64,000 nucleotides of DNA from Alphaproteobacteria bacterium (GTDB lineage: Bacteria; Pseudomonadota; Alphaproteobacteria; JAUHZC01). Below are positions 8,498 to 17,103 of this stretch, piece after piece (within the stretch, counting starts at the first letter, position 1; every line of letters starts with the position of its first letter). The DNA lies in contig JAUHZC010000001.1 of the NCBI GenBank assembly GCA_030425805.1, forward strand, positions 237,302 through 301,301, read 5' to 3'. A program made the translations under genes and the position numbers. The notes under the pieces were generated by a model. That model worked only from the letters and a program-made list of their open reading frames with translations, was not told the origin of the DNA and did not search any database.

Positions 8498-9202
8498 TCA
8501 AGAACTGGTAGATGCCAAAGCGTCCAAAATATCCCTTAGAGGGCGCTGTTTGGTGACATCGTGCGTGACAAATTCCTGAAGAGCTTCACCAATCCTCACA
8601 GCATATATTGGGGACATGAGAACGGCTTCCCGCACATGACGGTTTCGGGTTGATTCATCACCAGGAAAAAGTGTTGCTGTCTCAACAACAGTCCCACGGG
8701 GCTCCACAAGCCAAAGTTGATCCGGATATTTAACAGCAATAAGGGGAAGCAGGCGAGAACCGTTTAAACCAACAAGGCTAAAGTGCGCTGCTTTTTGAAC
8801 ACCTTTTGCTGTTGTAAGTCCTGCGGTGAGTCCGAGGAGCGCCCAAATTCCATCCCTCCGCCGAACAGCCTCTCGCCATCCAAAACAGGTAATTGCAGCT
8901 GTTGAAACAAGAGGAGCCGCCCAAGATACTGCCTCCATATCGTCATCAACTTTATCAATTTCTTTCAATACAGCTTCACAGGCTTCTTTTAGGGCTGTAG
9001 CTAGCGCATCTGAAAAAATGCCTTCCTTATCTTTTTCTCTGAATGCTTTAAGAAAGGCTGCGACAGCTGATAGTCCTTCTTCCTGCTTGCTTGACATCAG
9101 TTGAGTGAATAAATGCTCTTCATCCTCAAGCGCAGGAGCAAAAGCACTGAAGGCCTGTGCTGAGCAAAAAAAGCCTAGAACAAGGAATATAAAATTTTTC
9201 AT
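8498..9202 (-). CDS. Exported protein of unknown function
   Basis: 234 residues, starting at the ATG preceded by GGGAGG at six bases (MKNFIFLVLGFFCSAQAFSAFA), a typical signal peptide; an upstream in-frame GTG-type start adding five residues is less likely. The mature protein has a charged helical first half and a hydrophobic segment (VSWAAPLVSTAAITCFGW) that may be a membrane anchor. No family recognised. Confidence 0.62.
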   Translation of the reverse strand: MKNFIFLVLGFFCSAQAFSAFAPALEDEEHLFTQLMSSKQEEGLSAVAAFLKAFREKDKEGIFSDALATALKEACEAVLKEIDKVDDDMEAVSWAAPLVSTAAITCFGWREAVRRRDGIWALLGLTAGLTTAKGVQKAAHFSLVGLNGSRLLPLIAVKYPDQLWLVEPRGTVVETATLFPGDESTRNRHVREAVLMSPIYAVRIGEALQEFVTHDVTKQRPLRDILDALASTSS

Positions 9203-9271
9203 AACACAGCCTCCCAAAAATTATTTCTTTCAGGATAGCGTGAGGTCTTAAGACGAGAAAGGTTTAATTGG

Positions 9272-9544
9272 CTATTTTTTCACCAAGCTCAGATGGCGTT
9301 TATTTCCGCCTTCTTCACTGCGCACTTGGATATTTTCTTCTTCAGCCTTACCGAGCATTCGCTCTTCAATTTGGTCCATCATCTCAGGATGATTCAGGAT
9401 GTACATGAGTATTGCAGTGGTCACCACATGCTCCCCGCCCTCAGAGATAATATCCTCGTTTGGAAGAGATACCTCATAACTCCCATCGGATTTAAGCACG
9501 ATGACTGTATCAGAACTACAAACTTCTAAGTTACTATGAGACAC
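9272..9544 (-). CDS. Hypothetical acidic protein
   Basis: 90 residues, acidic, with no signal peptide, read from GTG with GGGG five bases upstream. Contains a beta-like start (DTVIVLKSDGSYEVSLP) and a helical segment with charged tail. No family recognised. Its neighbours on the minus side are exported proteins; those on the plus side are ribosomal. Confidence 0.5.
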   Translation of the reverse strand: MSHSNLEVCSSDTVIVLKSDGSYEVSLPNEDIISEGGEHVVTTAILMYILNHPEMMDQIEERMLGKAEEENIQVRSEEGGNKRHLSLVKK

Positions 9545-9669
9545 CTTTACCCCTGTTTCAGCACATTACTATAATAATAGAATAATAGGCACAGAGCAGA
9601 ACACAAGGACTAAAAACAAAATCTTGCAAATTATTATCAAAGCCCGTATAAAGAAGTTGTCTGCTTTGC

Positions 9670-9760
9670 TTGACATAATTTATGGAAAACAAAGTGTTAG
9701 TCGCTCTCCGGGCACGGACATGCCTTGTTGAGCTTTTTTGTGTTCACACAAACATTTTTT
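9670..9760 (+). promoter_or_regulatory. Putative promoter and leader hairpin of rpmI-rplT
   Basis: TTGACA (9670-9675) is a consensus -35; the -10 is poor. Just before the ribosome binding site, TTTGTG-TTCA-CACAAA (9737-9752) forms a six-pair hairpin followed by a run of six T, which resembles a weak attenuator. Ribosomal protein operons with L20 are autoregulated in other bacteria; whether this leader does so is not shown. Confidence 0.3.
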
Positions 9761-9771
9761 AAGGAGTTGAA

Positions 9772-9972
9772 ATGTCCAAGTTAAAAACGAAGAGTTCCGC
9801 GAAGAAGCGGTTCCGGATTACATCCAACGGAAAAGTCATGGCCCCTAACGCTTTCAAGCGTCACAACCTGCGCAAGCGCTCTCAGAAAATGAAGCGTACA
9901 GCTCGGGGAACTGTAGCCCTTTCTGCTGCAGACGGTCGTATTGTTAAAAAATACATGCCTCATGCCCGCTAA
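9772..9972 (+). CDS. rpmI: 50S ribosomal protein L35
   Basis: 66-residue basic protein. MSKLKTKSSAKKRFRITSNG and the KRHNLRKRSQKMKR stretch are diagnostic for bL35 of the large subunit. AAGGAG precedes the ATG. It forms the usual pair with rplT 42 bases downstream; infC is not adjacent. Confidence 0.97.
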   Translation: MSKLKTKSSAKKRFRITSNGKVMAPNAFKRHNLRKRSQKMKRTARGTVALSAADGRIVKKYMPHAR

Positions 9973-10014
9973 GGCCAGGTCATTTTAATTTTTCAGAGAT
10001 AAGGAACCAAATCA

Positions 10015-10374
10015 ATGACACGCGCAACTACTGCAGTGCCTTCACGGGCAAGAAGAAAAAAAATCGTCAAGATGGCCTCCGGCTACCGGGGACGTGGAAA
10101 GAACTGTTTCCGCGTTGCCAAGCAACGGGTTGAAAAAGGCCTTCAATACCAATATCGGGATCGTCGGGTTCGCAAGCGCGAATTCCGCAAGCTCTGGATC
10201 CAACGGATCAACGCAGCAGCACGTCTTCACGGCATGCCTTACTCCCAGTTCATGAGCGGCGTTATTAAGGCCGGCCTGAACTTGGATCGTAAAGTGCTTT
10301 CTGATCTTGCGATTCACGAGCCAAAAGCTTTCGAAGCTGTTGCAGCAAAGGCAAAAGCAGCTCTTACAGCCTAA
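10015..10374 (+). CDS. rplT: 50S ribosomal protein L20
   Basis: 119-residue RNA-binding protein of early 50S assembly. The N-terminal basic extension with [21 protein letters not shown] and the C-terminal [20 protein letters not shown] are typical of bL20. Followed by an intrinsic terminator, so rpmI-rplT form a closed two-gene unit. Confidence 0.97.
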   Translation: MTRATTAVPSRARRKKIVKMASGYRGRGKNCFRVAKQRVEKGLQYQYRDRRVRKREFRKLWIQRINAAARLHGMPYSQFMSGVIKAGLNLDRKVLSDLAIHEPKAFEAVAAKAKAALTA

Positions 10375-10403
10375 GCTTTCCTAACGATTTATATTCGTTG
10401 TCA

Positions 10404-10434
10404 AAAACCACTGTATTTTGCAGTGGTTTTTTTT
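10404..10434 (+). terminator. Intrinsic terminator of rpmI-rplT
   Basis: Perfect ten-base stem AAAACCACTG / CAGTGGTTTT with a seven-base loop, continued by further T residues, 30 bases after the rplT stop. Confidence 0.9.
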
Positions 10435-10475
10435 GTATTGAAAAATAGAAATAAAATTCTATTTACAACCCCAAG

Positions 10476-10988
10476 ATGAAAATTCATAAGTTATTTATTT
10501 TAATATTCACAATATTTTTCTCAACCTATAGTTGGGGAGCGCAGGCAGCAGCAAGTGCGGCTGCAATGCCAGATCCTGCTGCAGCTGCCAGTGCCTCTGC
10601 AGGAGCTAGTGCAGGGGCCGATACAGTTACTACAATACAAAGGCTAGTTCAAAACATCTGGAAAAATCAAGAAAGGGCTCTCGAAATTGGGATCCATTGT
10701 ACTACTGCCAGGCCCCCTTCCCCTCGAAGATTTGCCTTCAGAGGAATCAGACGCCTAGAGCGTGTCCGTGTTGTTCGTGCACAAACTCTTGATGTTGACA
10801 ACCCCGACCATAATCCTGACCTTATGCCCTCAGAAGCCCTAGCTGAAGATGTTCATGCATATATTACCGGAGTCAGAGAGTGGCTCGCTGAAGGAAATGA
10901 ACCTTACAATCCTGGCTTAATTGAGGCAGGTTGTGCAATGCTGCAGGAAAAACAGCTCTTACGGCCCAGGATGCCAAAGCAGCCATAA
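10476..10988 (+). CDS. Exported protein, 5' part of a gene broken by a frameshift
   Basis: Signal peptide (MKIHKLFILIFTIFFSTYSWGA) followed by an Ala/Ser-rich segment and a hydrophilic region, 170 residues to the stop. The last 12 or so residues (QLLRPRMPKQP) look like out-of-frame translation, because a -1 shift at the A5 run at 10948-10952 joins this frame smoothly to the 535-residue frame that follows (EK then TALTAQDAKAAIRM). The most economical reading is one exported protein of about 690 residues with a one-base deletion. No family recognised. Confidence 0.6.
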   Translation: MKIHKLFILIFTIFFSTYSWGAQAAASAAAMPDPAAAASASAGASAGADTVTTIQRLVQNIWKNQERALEIGIHCTTARPPSPRRFAFRGIRRLERVRVVRAQTLDVDNPDHNPDLMPSEALAEDVHAYITGVREWLAEGNEPYNPGLIEAGCAMLQEKQLLRPRMPKQP

Positions 10989-12559
10989 GGATGATTCAAA
11001 CTGGCCTCCACAGGCCCACGACTGTTGTCGAGGATGACCTAGGGCACTTCCCACACCTTCCCACCCTCAACGAAGCGCGCATCTTTTTTCCTGAAAGACT
11101 TGGAATTTTACCACCAAGAGCGACACACTCTTCTCCAGCAGAAAAGCTAGCATGGGAAATTTTGGTAAGCACCGTTGGATATAGCCTGAGGCGCTCCGAT
11201 ATCCTGGCTGAAGAAATTCTCGGCACCTATACTCTTTGTATCCTAACCTTAGCAGGCCATGGAACAATCTCCTCAAGTTTTAAAATCGAAGATGTCCATG
11301 GTCTCCCATTCGATCCTGCCGGACAAACACATCATGATAAATATCACTGGTATGAATCCTTGGGGACAAATGCCATGCGCTGGATTCAAGTTGCCCTTGC
11401 CAATAGAATTAGGGAAACGGGCACGCATACAATGGCCGAGCATCATGCAGCTCTTATTCACATACTTCAAAACTATGTTGCTTACCAAGAGGTTATGATT
11501 ACTCTCCTTAGGCATACGACTGACTTTTGGAAAGCCGGGAATACCGATAAATTTACGTTCTGGGCTGCCAATCTTTTTGATCTAACTCATGAAAACACTT
11601 GTAGAATTCTCCTTGAGGCACCTCTAGAACAAATGCTGTTCCAGCTCTTTAGGGACCCTGTTAACACAAGTGCACTAACCAACTGTAGAGGCGCTCCTTC
11701 AGCTCTACCTTTAGCAGTTGAACTCTCAGAATATAAGGTGACCCACCCAGAATTTGGAGAAGGGGACCGAGGAACCCTTGCCGCCTCTATGGAGTGGGTC
11801 AAAATACTTCTTGCAAGGCATCTTGGTGTAGACTCCAGACATATTGAACTTTCTAGGGTTATGGATCTCAGTGGAGCCGAGTGGCAAATTTTTTATACTC
11901 GTAAAGATAAGAATCCAACTGAGCTACAATCTTTAAGGATTTATTCCCCTAAAACTACAGAACGAAGAAAGAAGTTTGGTGAGCTGCACCGAGATTTATT
12001 CGGACCTCTCTTCAGAGGTGAAATTGAAGAACTAGCGCACTGCACGTCGTGGCGCCTTCGTCGCTCATGGGCAAGTCATGCTTTTGTACTTTTTGTGGCC
12101 CCTCCCTTTATTGAAAGAATTGCTGACCTTTCCAGTGTTGACATAGGAGAGGAGGAAGAGGAAGAGGAAGAAGAGCATGATGACAGAGAAAGCCTTGGAT
12201 TATACGCCCCTATAGCTCCCCCACAAACCCTCCCAGGTAAATTGAGAGAGGCGATTTTTGCTTTATCCCGTGTCCCAGAAGGGTTTGATGCCGTTTTTTT
12301 GTCACCTGGAGATAAGGAATCTGTCCGCTTGTTGAGGTCTCAAATTGAGATTGCAAATATCCGTCTTTCTTCTGTTAACGACAATGATTACGAATTTCCA
12401 GAAGTTCATAGAAGAGAATGTAAAGAGTTAATAGAGGCTGTACAAACAATGCTGCGATTGGGTCACGATTATCCTTCTCCATTTCCTCCTCGTGGAGAGG
12501 CTGGAGCCTCTACTTCTGGGAGAGCGGCGGCAGCCAGCGCCTCTGCAGCCCTTGCCTAA
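10931..12559 (+). CDS. Unknown protein, 3' part of the frameshifted exported-protein gene
   Basis: Long open frame overlapping the end of the preceding one, with no ribosome binding site of its own for a start in the overlap, which supports continuity with the upstream signal-peptide frame. The region is mostly globular and helical, with an acidic run of nine Glu near residue 405 (GEEEEEEEEEHDD) and a low-complexity Ala/Ser tail (AAAASASAALA) that mirrors the Ala/Ser-rich segment after the signal peptide. No known domain seen. It ends one base before the convergent oxidoreductase gene. Confidence 0.6.
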   Translation: MCNAAGKTALTAQDAKAAIRMIQTGLHRPTTVVEDDLGHFPHLPTLNEARIFFPERLGILPPRATHSSPAEKLAWEILVSTVGYSLRRSDILAEEILGTYTLCILTLAGHGTISSSFKIEDVHGLPFDPAGQTHHDKYHWYESLGTNAMRWIQVALANRIRETGTHTMAEHHAALIHILQNYVAYQEVMITLLRHTTDFWKAGNTDKFTFWAANLFDLTHENTCRILLEAPLEQMLFQLFRDPVNTSALTNCRGAPSALPLAVELSEYKVTHPEFGEGDRGTLAASMEWVKILLARHLGVDSRHIELSRVMDLSGAEWQIFYTRKDKNPTELQSLRIYSPKTTERRKKFGELHRDLFGPLFRGEIEELAHCTSWRLRRSWASHAFVLFVAPPFIERIADLSSVDIGEEEEEEEEEHDDRESLGLYAPIAPPQTLPGKLREAIFALSRVPEGFDAVFLSPGDKESVRLLRSQIEIANIRLSSVNDNDYEFPEVHRRECKELIEAVQTMLRLGHDYPSPFPPRGEAGASTSGRAAAASASAALA

Positions 12560-12560
12560 A

Positions 12561-15500
12561 CTATAGCTTTTCCTGAAGGCGATTTAAGCTCAGGCGGCCT
12601 TGGAGAAAATCAAAATCTGCCTGATCCCAAGAGGTAAACTGCTCACTACAGCTAAAGCGGAAGCGGCCGTCTTTATTCCGGCATAAACATTGAGCACAAA
12701 CTTCCTTCATCATGCACTGCATAGGACCGCCTGCCGTGGTCAAAATCTGGGAAAAGCCTGAGGCTTCTAAATTTTGAAGTTTAGCGGCAGAACCATAAAC
12801 AAAGAGCACCCCCTCCCCTTTCAAAGGGAATTGAGGTGTGTGGATTTTGAGATTTGGATATAAGGCTTGAAGAGCGTTGAGTTCTGACTCAGGAGCCTCC
12901 CAATGAAGGGGAAGATTTTCTTGGAGAGCAAGTGCAACAGCTCCCAAGCCTGGCGGTCCAAAGGCAAGAAGTGTGAGTGTGGATTCCGGAGTATGTTTTT
13001 TTTGGATTGCCTCGTCGCTACGCTCCTCGCAATGACTGAGGGAAGAATTCTCCTCGCAATGACTGAGGGAAGAATTCTCCTCACAATGACTATGGGAGGA
13101 AGGTTCCTTACAGTGACTTTCTTTGTCATCGCAAGGGCCTCCTTTTCTTTTGTCATTGCGAGGGCCGAAGGCCCGTGGCAATCCACTTAACTCTACAGCC
13201 GTTCCACAAGGTCCCATAAGAGAAAGTGCTGCACCTGGTTTCAAGTTCTGAACTTGGTGAGATGTTTTCCCCCGGCCATAGACAACAAAGGCCAAAACCT
13301 CTGGATCTTTGTCCGGCAGGGCTGAAAGCGGTAGAGATTCTGAGATGGGCTCATGCCTCTCTCCCAAGATTTGGAGTTTAAAGAACTGCCCTGGTTGTAC
13401 GTGCTGGGCTCCAAGAGGGCTTCGAATACGCAAAAGGTGCACCCCTGGCAAAAGCTGTCGATTCTCAAGCAGGACAGGCGTTAGCTTTTCTGCCAAGGCC
13501 TGTGTCTGACTTTCACCTTCAAAGGGAACCAACTCACGGGCAGCTTGCTTCCCGCTGGCCAAACCTTTGACGACACTTCCGGCATAGGTTGGGTTTGCAT
13601 CTCCAATCACAAAGAGATTTGGATCCTGAGTCAATTGCGTTGATCCTGGCGAAGCAAAGGAAAGGGTCTCGCCTGGAGCCAGCACTCCAATTTCATGGAG
13701 GGTTTTGAGGTTTGGAGCTGTCCCAATACCTGCTAATACAGCTTTTGCAGGAAGAACCTTCTCTCCCCCAGCGTCGTGGCAGCGCACACCAGAAACTTGC
13801 CCCTGATCATCCAGTAAAATCTCTTTTGGAGCAAGGTTCTCCTGCACAACTACACCCTGAGCAATAGCATGCTGAACTTCTTTTTCATTAATCCGAAAAC
13901 TGGGGGCTTCGGAAAAATCTTTCCGGTAAATAAGTGTAACTTTTGGCTTAGCATCAGAGAGGTAGTGTTCCAGTCGTGCTTTCTCTATTTCTGAAAGGCT
14001 CTGAAGTATTTCCTTTTGGTCAGCTTGAGCCCAAGCAGTACGGATCTTCTGCCCTAACCGGGTTAAATAAGCCAATGCCTCGGTTGCCGCATCAATGGCT
14101 GTAAGCCCACCCCCGATCACAACAACGGGAGATTGGAGCTCAAGTGCTGTTGCCGAGGTTTCTAGAAAAGCCCCACCCAGCTGGAGATTCATGAGGAAAT
14201 CTGTAGCCTGGCGCATTCCTGCTGCTAATGTCCCTGGAACATCCAACACCTTTGGCTTCCCTGCCCCAGTAGCCAAAATCACCTGGGGGACGCCATGAGC
14301 CTGAAGATCAGGAAGTGTAACTTGGCTCCCAAATCGTACGCCTGGACAAAGGGTATATCCCTCAAATCGCTCCACAGCAAGGCGAGCGAGAAGAATCTTA
14401 TTCTTATCCCACCGGGACGTAATACCATACTCTGCGACACCTCCAAACCCTTGGGGGATGCGGGTATCAAGAGGCTCCCAAAGGTCTTCGTAAGAAGCAA
14501 TTGGCGTGTCTCGATAGGCTTGGGGCAAAGGCTTCACAGCAAGCCCCTCTAAGGCCAAAACATCTATCCCCCGCTGCAAGAGATGAAGCGCTGCACCAAT
14601 CCCTGCAGGCCCCTGCCCCACGACACATACGGCCTGAGTTTTCTTTGAGATCTTCTCGATCTTCAAAAGAGGGTTCCACCGGGTCAAAAGGAGGTAAATT
14701 TCCACTCCCCAAGAAAACTTGAGCACCTGATCCAGGATGTATGTCTCCACCCTGGGCGTATCGACCTGAGTTTGTTTCTGGAAAATACAGGCTTTCTCAC
14801 AGTCATTGCAAATTCGTAGGCCCGTCAGGGGCAAAAGTGGATTATCCACCATAATCACAGCCAAAGCCCCTAACCAATCCCCTGCCTCTGCCAACTCATG
14901 CATCTCAGAAATTTTTTGATCGAGAGGACACCCCTTTAGGGGTAAGCCAAGTGGATTCGCCTGAGGCAAACCTGTCCGACATGTATCCTTACCCTGGTGA
15001 TGGCACTTCAAGCATCGGCCGACTTCCTCTACAGTTCCCTCAAAAGTAGGAGCAGGAGTCGTGAGGTGAAAATCTTTCCGAGCTTGAGGTATGGGATTTT
15101 GATAAGCCTGAGCCTCTACATCCCAAGGCAACACAACTTTTGGATCAAAAGACAACCCTGTTGGGATTTGAAAGAACGGATGGGCTTTTCGAAAGGCAGC
15201 AAATCTCTCTTCCCAGGAAACCAAGACAGCAAAAGCAATGGCCTTTTGGAGAGGTGTAAGCACTTCAGCTCCCCCTCCAAGATCCAAGGTTGAAGGGCAT
15301 TCTTCCTCTTCCAACCAACCTTTGACCTTCCCCATATAGGTCTCAGTGCAAAACGGATCCCCAAAGGTTGAAGAAGCCCATTCTGTGAGAGGCTCTGTAT
15401 ACGCCATTAAATTCCCCGTTACAGGGAGGTAGCGCACATACTTTAGGATAAATCGACGCTTAAATGCCACAAATGCAGCAGGCCTGGTTTTACTCTCTGA

Positions 15501-15701
15501 TGGAAGCTTGAAAAGGGTTTGTAAAAAGCAACTCAGGATCTGAGCATCGGCAACAATGTCTCCTGTTCCTATCTCAGCTCCTTCGGTTTTGCAAAAGGCA
15601 TGGAAGGCTTTTGTGATTTTTTCACAGGTATGGGCTTGTGTCAGATCTTGAAATGTGACATCAAAAGAAAAAGGTGCAACAGTGGAGATATTCGTGACCA
15701 T
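12561..15701 (-). CDS. Large FAD/NAD(P) and Fe-S oxidoreductase (glutamate synthase small chain-like plus PyrK-like domain)
   Basis: 1046 residues. After an N-terminal helical region, cysteine clusters CLKCHHQGKDTC and ICNDCEKACIF resemble the Fe-S domain of glutamate synthase small chain and related oxidoreductases. Then comes an FAD motif VVGQGPAGIGAALHLLQRG, a second nucleotide motif VVIGGGLTAIDAATEAL, and FVIGDANPTYAGSVVKG. The C-terminal third resembles the electron-transfer subunit of dihydroorotate dehydrogenase (PyrK-like), ending with MKEVCAQCLCRNKDG, a likely Fe-S ligand set. It probably moves electrons between NAD(P)H and an unknown acceptor. Residues about 838-900 are not conserved sequence but translated palindromic repeats. 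Its ATG overlaps the start of pgk on the other strand. Confidence 0.8.
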   Translation of the reverse strand: MVTNISTVAPFSFDVTFQDLTQAHTCEKITKAFHAFCKTEGAEIGTGDIVADAQILSCFLQTLFKLPSESKTRPAAFVAFKRRFILKYVRYLPVTGNLMAYTEPLTEWASSTFGDPFCTETYMGKVKGWLEEEECPSTLDLGGGAEVLTPLQKAIAFAVLVSWEERFAAFRKAHPFFQIPTGLSFDPKVVLPWDVEAQAYQNPIPQARKDFHLTTPAPTFEGTVEEVGRCLKCHHQGKDTCRTGLPQANPLGLPLKGCPLDQKISEMHELAEAGDWLGALAVIMVDNPLLPLTGLRICNDCEKACIFQKQTQVDTPRVETYILDQVLKFSWGVEIYLLLTRWNPLLKIEKISKKTQAVCVVGQGPAGIGAALHLLQRGIDVLALEGLAVKPLPQAYRDTPIASYEDLWEPLDTRIPQGFGGVAEYGITSRWDKNKILLARLAVERFEGYTLCPGVRFGSQVTLPDLQAHGVPQVILATGAGKPKVLDVPGTLAAGMRQATDFLMNLQLGGAFLETSATALELQSPVVVIGGGLTAIDAATEALAYLTRLGQKIRTAWAQADQKEILQSLSEIEKARLEHYLSDAKPKVTLIYRKDFSEAPSFRINEKEVQHAIAQGVVVQENLAPKEILLDDQGQVSGVRCHDAGGEKVLPAKAVLAGIGTAPNLKTLHEIGVLAPGETLSFASPGSTQLTQDPNLFVIGDANPTYAGSVVKGLASGKQAARELVPFEGESQTQALAEKLTPVLLENRQLLPGVHLLRIRSPLGAQHVQPGQFFKLQILGERHEPISESLPLSALPDKDPEVLAFVVYGRGKTSHQVQNLKPGAALSLMGPCGTAVELSGLPRAFGPRNDKRKGGPCDDKESHCKEPSSHSHCEENSSLSHCEENSSLSHCEERSDEAIQKKHTPESTLTLLAFGPPGLGAVALALQENLPLHWEAPESELNALQALYPNLKIHTPQFPLKGEGVLFVYGSAAKLQNLEASGFSQILTTAGGPMQCMMKEVCAQCLCRNKDGRFRFSCSEQFTSWDQADFDFLQGRLSLNRLQEKL
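12996..13190. repeat. Palindromic repeats inserted in frame within the oxidoreductase gene
   Basis: Contains a type A repeat (GGATTGCCTCGTCGCTACGC, then its TCGCAATGAC half), two 27-base tandem units built around CGCAATGACTGAGGGAAGAA, a third diverged half unit, and a type B/A-like unit with GAGGGCCGAAGGCCCGTGGC. On the gene strand this reads SHCEENSSL twice and then SHCEERSDEAIQ. All lengths keep the frame. Similar coding insertions are known as Rickettsia palindromic elements. Confidence 0.85.
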
Positions 15702-16884
15702 ACCCCCTATTCCTAGCCTAGAGGCCTCTCATTTTCAAGATAAAGTGGCCCTCGTGCGGGTTGACTACAATCTTCCCTTCCAGGGAGATAAAGCCCTGGA
15801 TCTCACCCGGATTGAACGAACTCGCCCTACAGTTGAGGCCCTGCTGGCAAAAGGTGCGAAGGTTGTGCTACTCACACACTTTGGACGGCCACAAGGACAG
15901 GTGAATCCTGAATACTCTAACAAAAAGCTTGTTGCCCCCATCCGCCGTGTCTTTGGGCACGAACCTCATTTCATTGCAGACCCGAGTGAAGCAAAGAAAG
16001 CAACCCTCCCTGTTTTCTCTATTTTAGAGAACCTTCGCTTTTGGCCGGGAGAAGAAGCAAATGATGCCGCGTTTGCACGGGGGATCGCGGCTCTGGGGGA
16101 TATCTTTGTCAATGAAGGGTTTTCCGTTTCTCACCGCTCTCATGCCTCTGTTGTGGGCCTTCCTCAAATTTTACCCAGTGTTGCAGGGTTGAATTTCGTG
16201 GATGAGGTTAAGGCATTAGAAACAGCCCTTGCAGACCCCAGGCGACCTTTCGTTGGGATTGTAGGTGGGGCTAAGCTCTCTACAAAGCTCCCTGTGATTG
16301 AGTCTTTGCTCAAGGTTGTTGATAAGCTTATTATTGGGGGAAATATGGCTCCTCCTTTTGTTAAGGTCCAGGGGAAACTCACAGCTTGTAAAAGCCTGGA
16401 CGGACAGCCTCAGGACCATTTCGACATGGCAGAAGCCCTTCTGAATGGAGAAAATGGGCGGAAGCTTGTCCTGCCTGTAGATGGTGTGCTTGCGGGCTCT
16501 CATAAGGTAAAGGCTTGGGAAGAAATGACAGCTGAAGACTTGGTCTTTGATGCAGGCCCTGCCTCTGTTGAGAAATTCAAAACTCACCTTGCAGATGCTC
16601 AAACTATTGTGTGGAACGGTCCTCTTGGAAAATTTGAAGAAGCTCCTTTTTATGAAGCCTCAAAGGCCCTTGCAAAATTCATTGCCCAGCGCACTCAGGA
16701 AGGAGCATACACACTGATTGGGGGCGGAGAAACCTTAGCTACCTTCGCTATGGGCAGCCCCCTAGAGAGTGTTTCCCATGCATCAACTGCTGGTGGGGCC
16801 TTCCTGAGTTGGCTTTCAGATCGGACTTTGCCTGGCGTTGAGGCCCTGCTGAAAGGCCCATCAACACTACACGCAGTGTGTTAG
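15694..16884 (+). CDS. pgk: Phosphoglycerate kinase
   Basis: Glycolytic enzyme converting 1,3-bisphosphoglycerate and ADP to 3-phosphoglycerate and ATP. It has VALVRVDYNLP, LLTHFGRPQGQ, the substrate-binding VNEGFSVSHRSHAS, and a C-terminal IGGGETLATFA. The chosen GTG start with GGAGA six bases before gives 396 residues, the normal length; a longer in-frame start would run deep into the opposite gene. Even so, the GTG lies within the first codons of the divergent oxidoreductase, so the promoters of both must lie inside each other's coding region. gpmI and eno in the same window continue the pathway. Confidence 0.95.
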   Translation: MTIPPIPSLEASHFQDKVALVRVDYNLPFQGDKALDLTRIERTRPTVEALLAKGAKVVLLTHFGRPQGQVNPEYSNKKLVAPIRRVFGHEPHFIADPSEAKKATLPVFSILENLRFWPGEEANDAAFARGIAALGDIFVNEGFSVSHRSHASVVGLPQILPSVAGLNFVDEVKALETALADPRRPFVGIVGGAKLSTKLPVIESLLKVVDKLIIGGNMAPPFVKVQGKLTACKSLDGQPQDHFDMAEALLNGENGRKLVLPVDGVLAGSHKVKAWEEMTAEDLVFDAGPASVEKFKTHLADAQTIVWNGPLGKFEEAPFYEASKALAKFIAQRTQEGAYTLIGGGETLATFAMGSPLESVSHASTAGGAFLSWLSDRTLPGVEALLKGPSTLHAVC

Positions 16885-16904
16885 TCGCTCCAGGATTAAG
16901 TTTT

Positions 16905-16980
16905 GGATTGGGTCAGGGCCCGGAATGACCTACTGCAGATTCCACATCGTCACTCCGGACTTGATCCGGAGTCTATTTTG
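16905..16980. repeat. Type C palindromic repeats after pgk, possible terminator
   Basis: Two units: GGGTCAGGGCCCGGAATGAC, and CTCCGGA-CTTGA-TCCGGAG followed by TCTATTTTG. The second is a perfect seven-base stem with a T-rich tail and could end the pgk transcript. The rest of this 219-base gap before the helicase is AT-rich with no gene. Confidence 0.65.
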
Positions 16981-17103
16981 GCCGCATCTCCCTGAAAAAC
17001 TCAAAAAAACCTTGAATTTTAAAAAATAACACTTACAAAGAGTGTATAGTTTCCGATGCGAATAATAATTCCAAAATGAGCATCTTTTAGTAAAGAAGAA
17101 TAT

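Noticed and set aside
13018..13100. 27-base tandem repeats considered as a CRISPR fragment
   Set aside because: There are no spacers, the units are directly adjacent, and they are part of a dispersed palindrome family inside a coding region; no cas genes are present.
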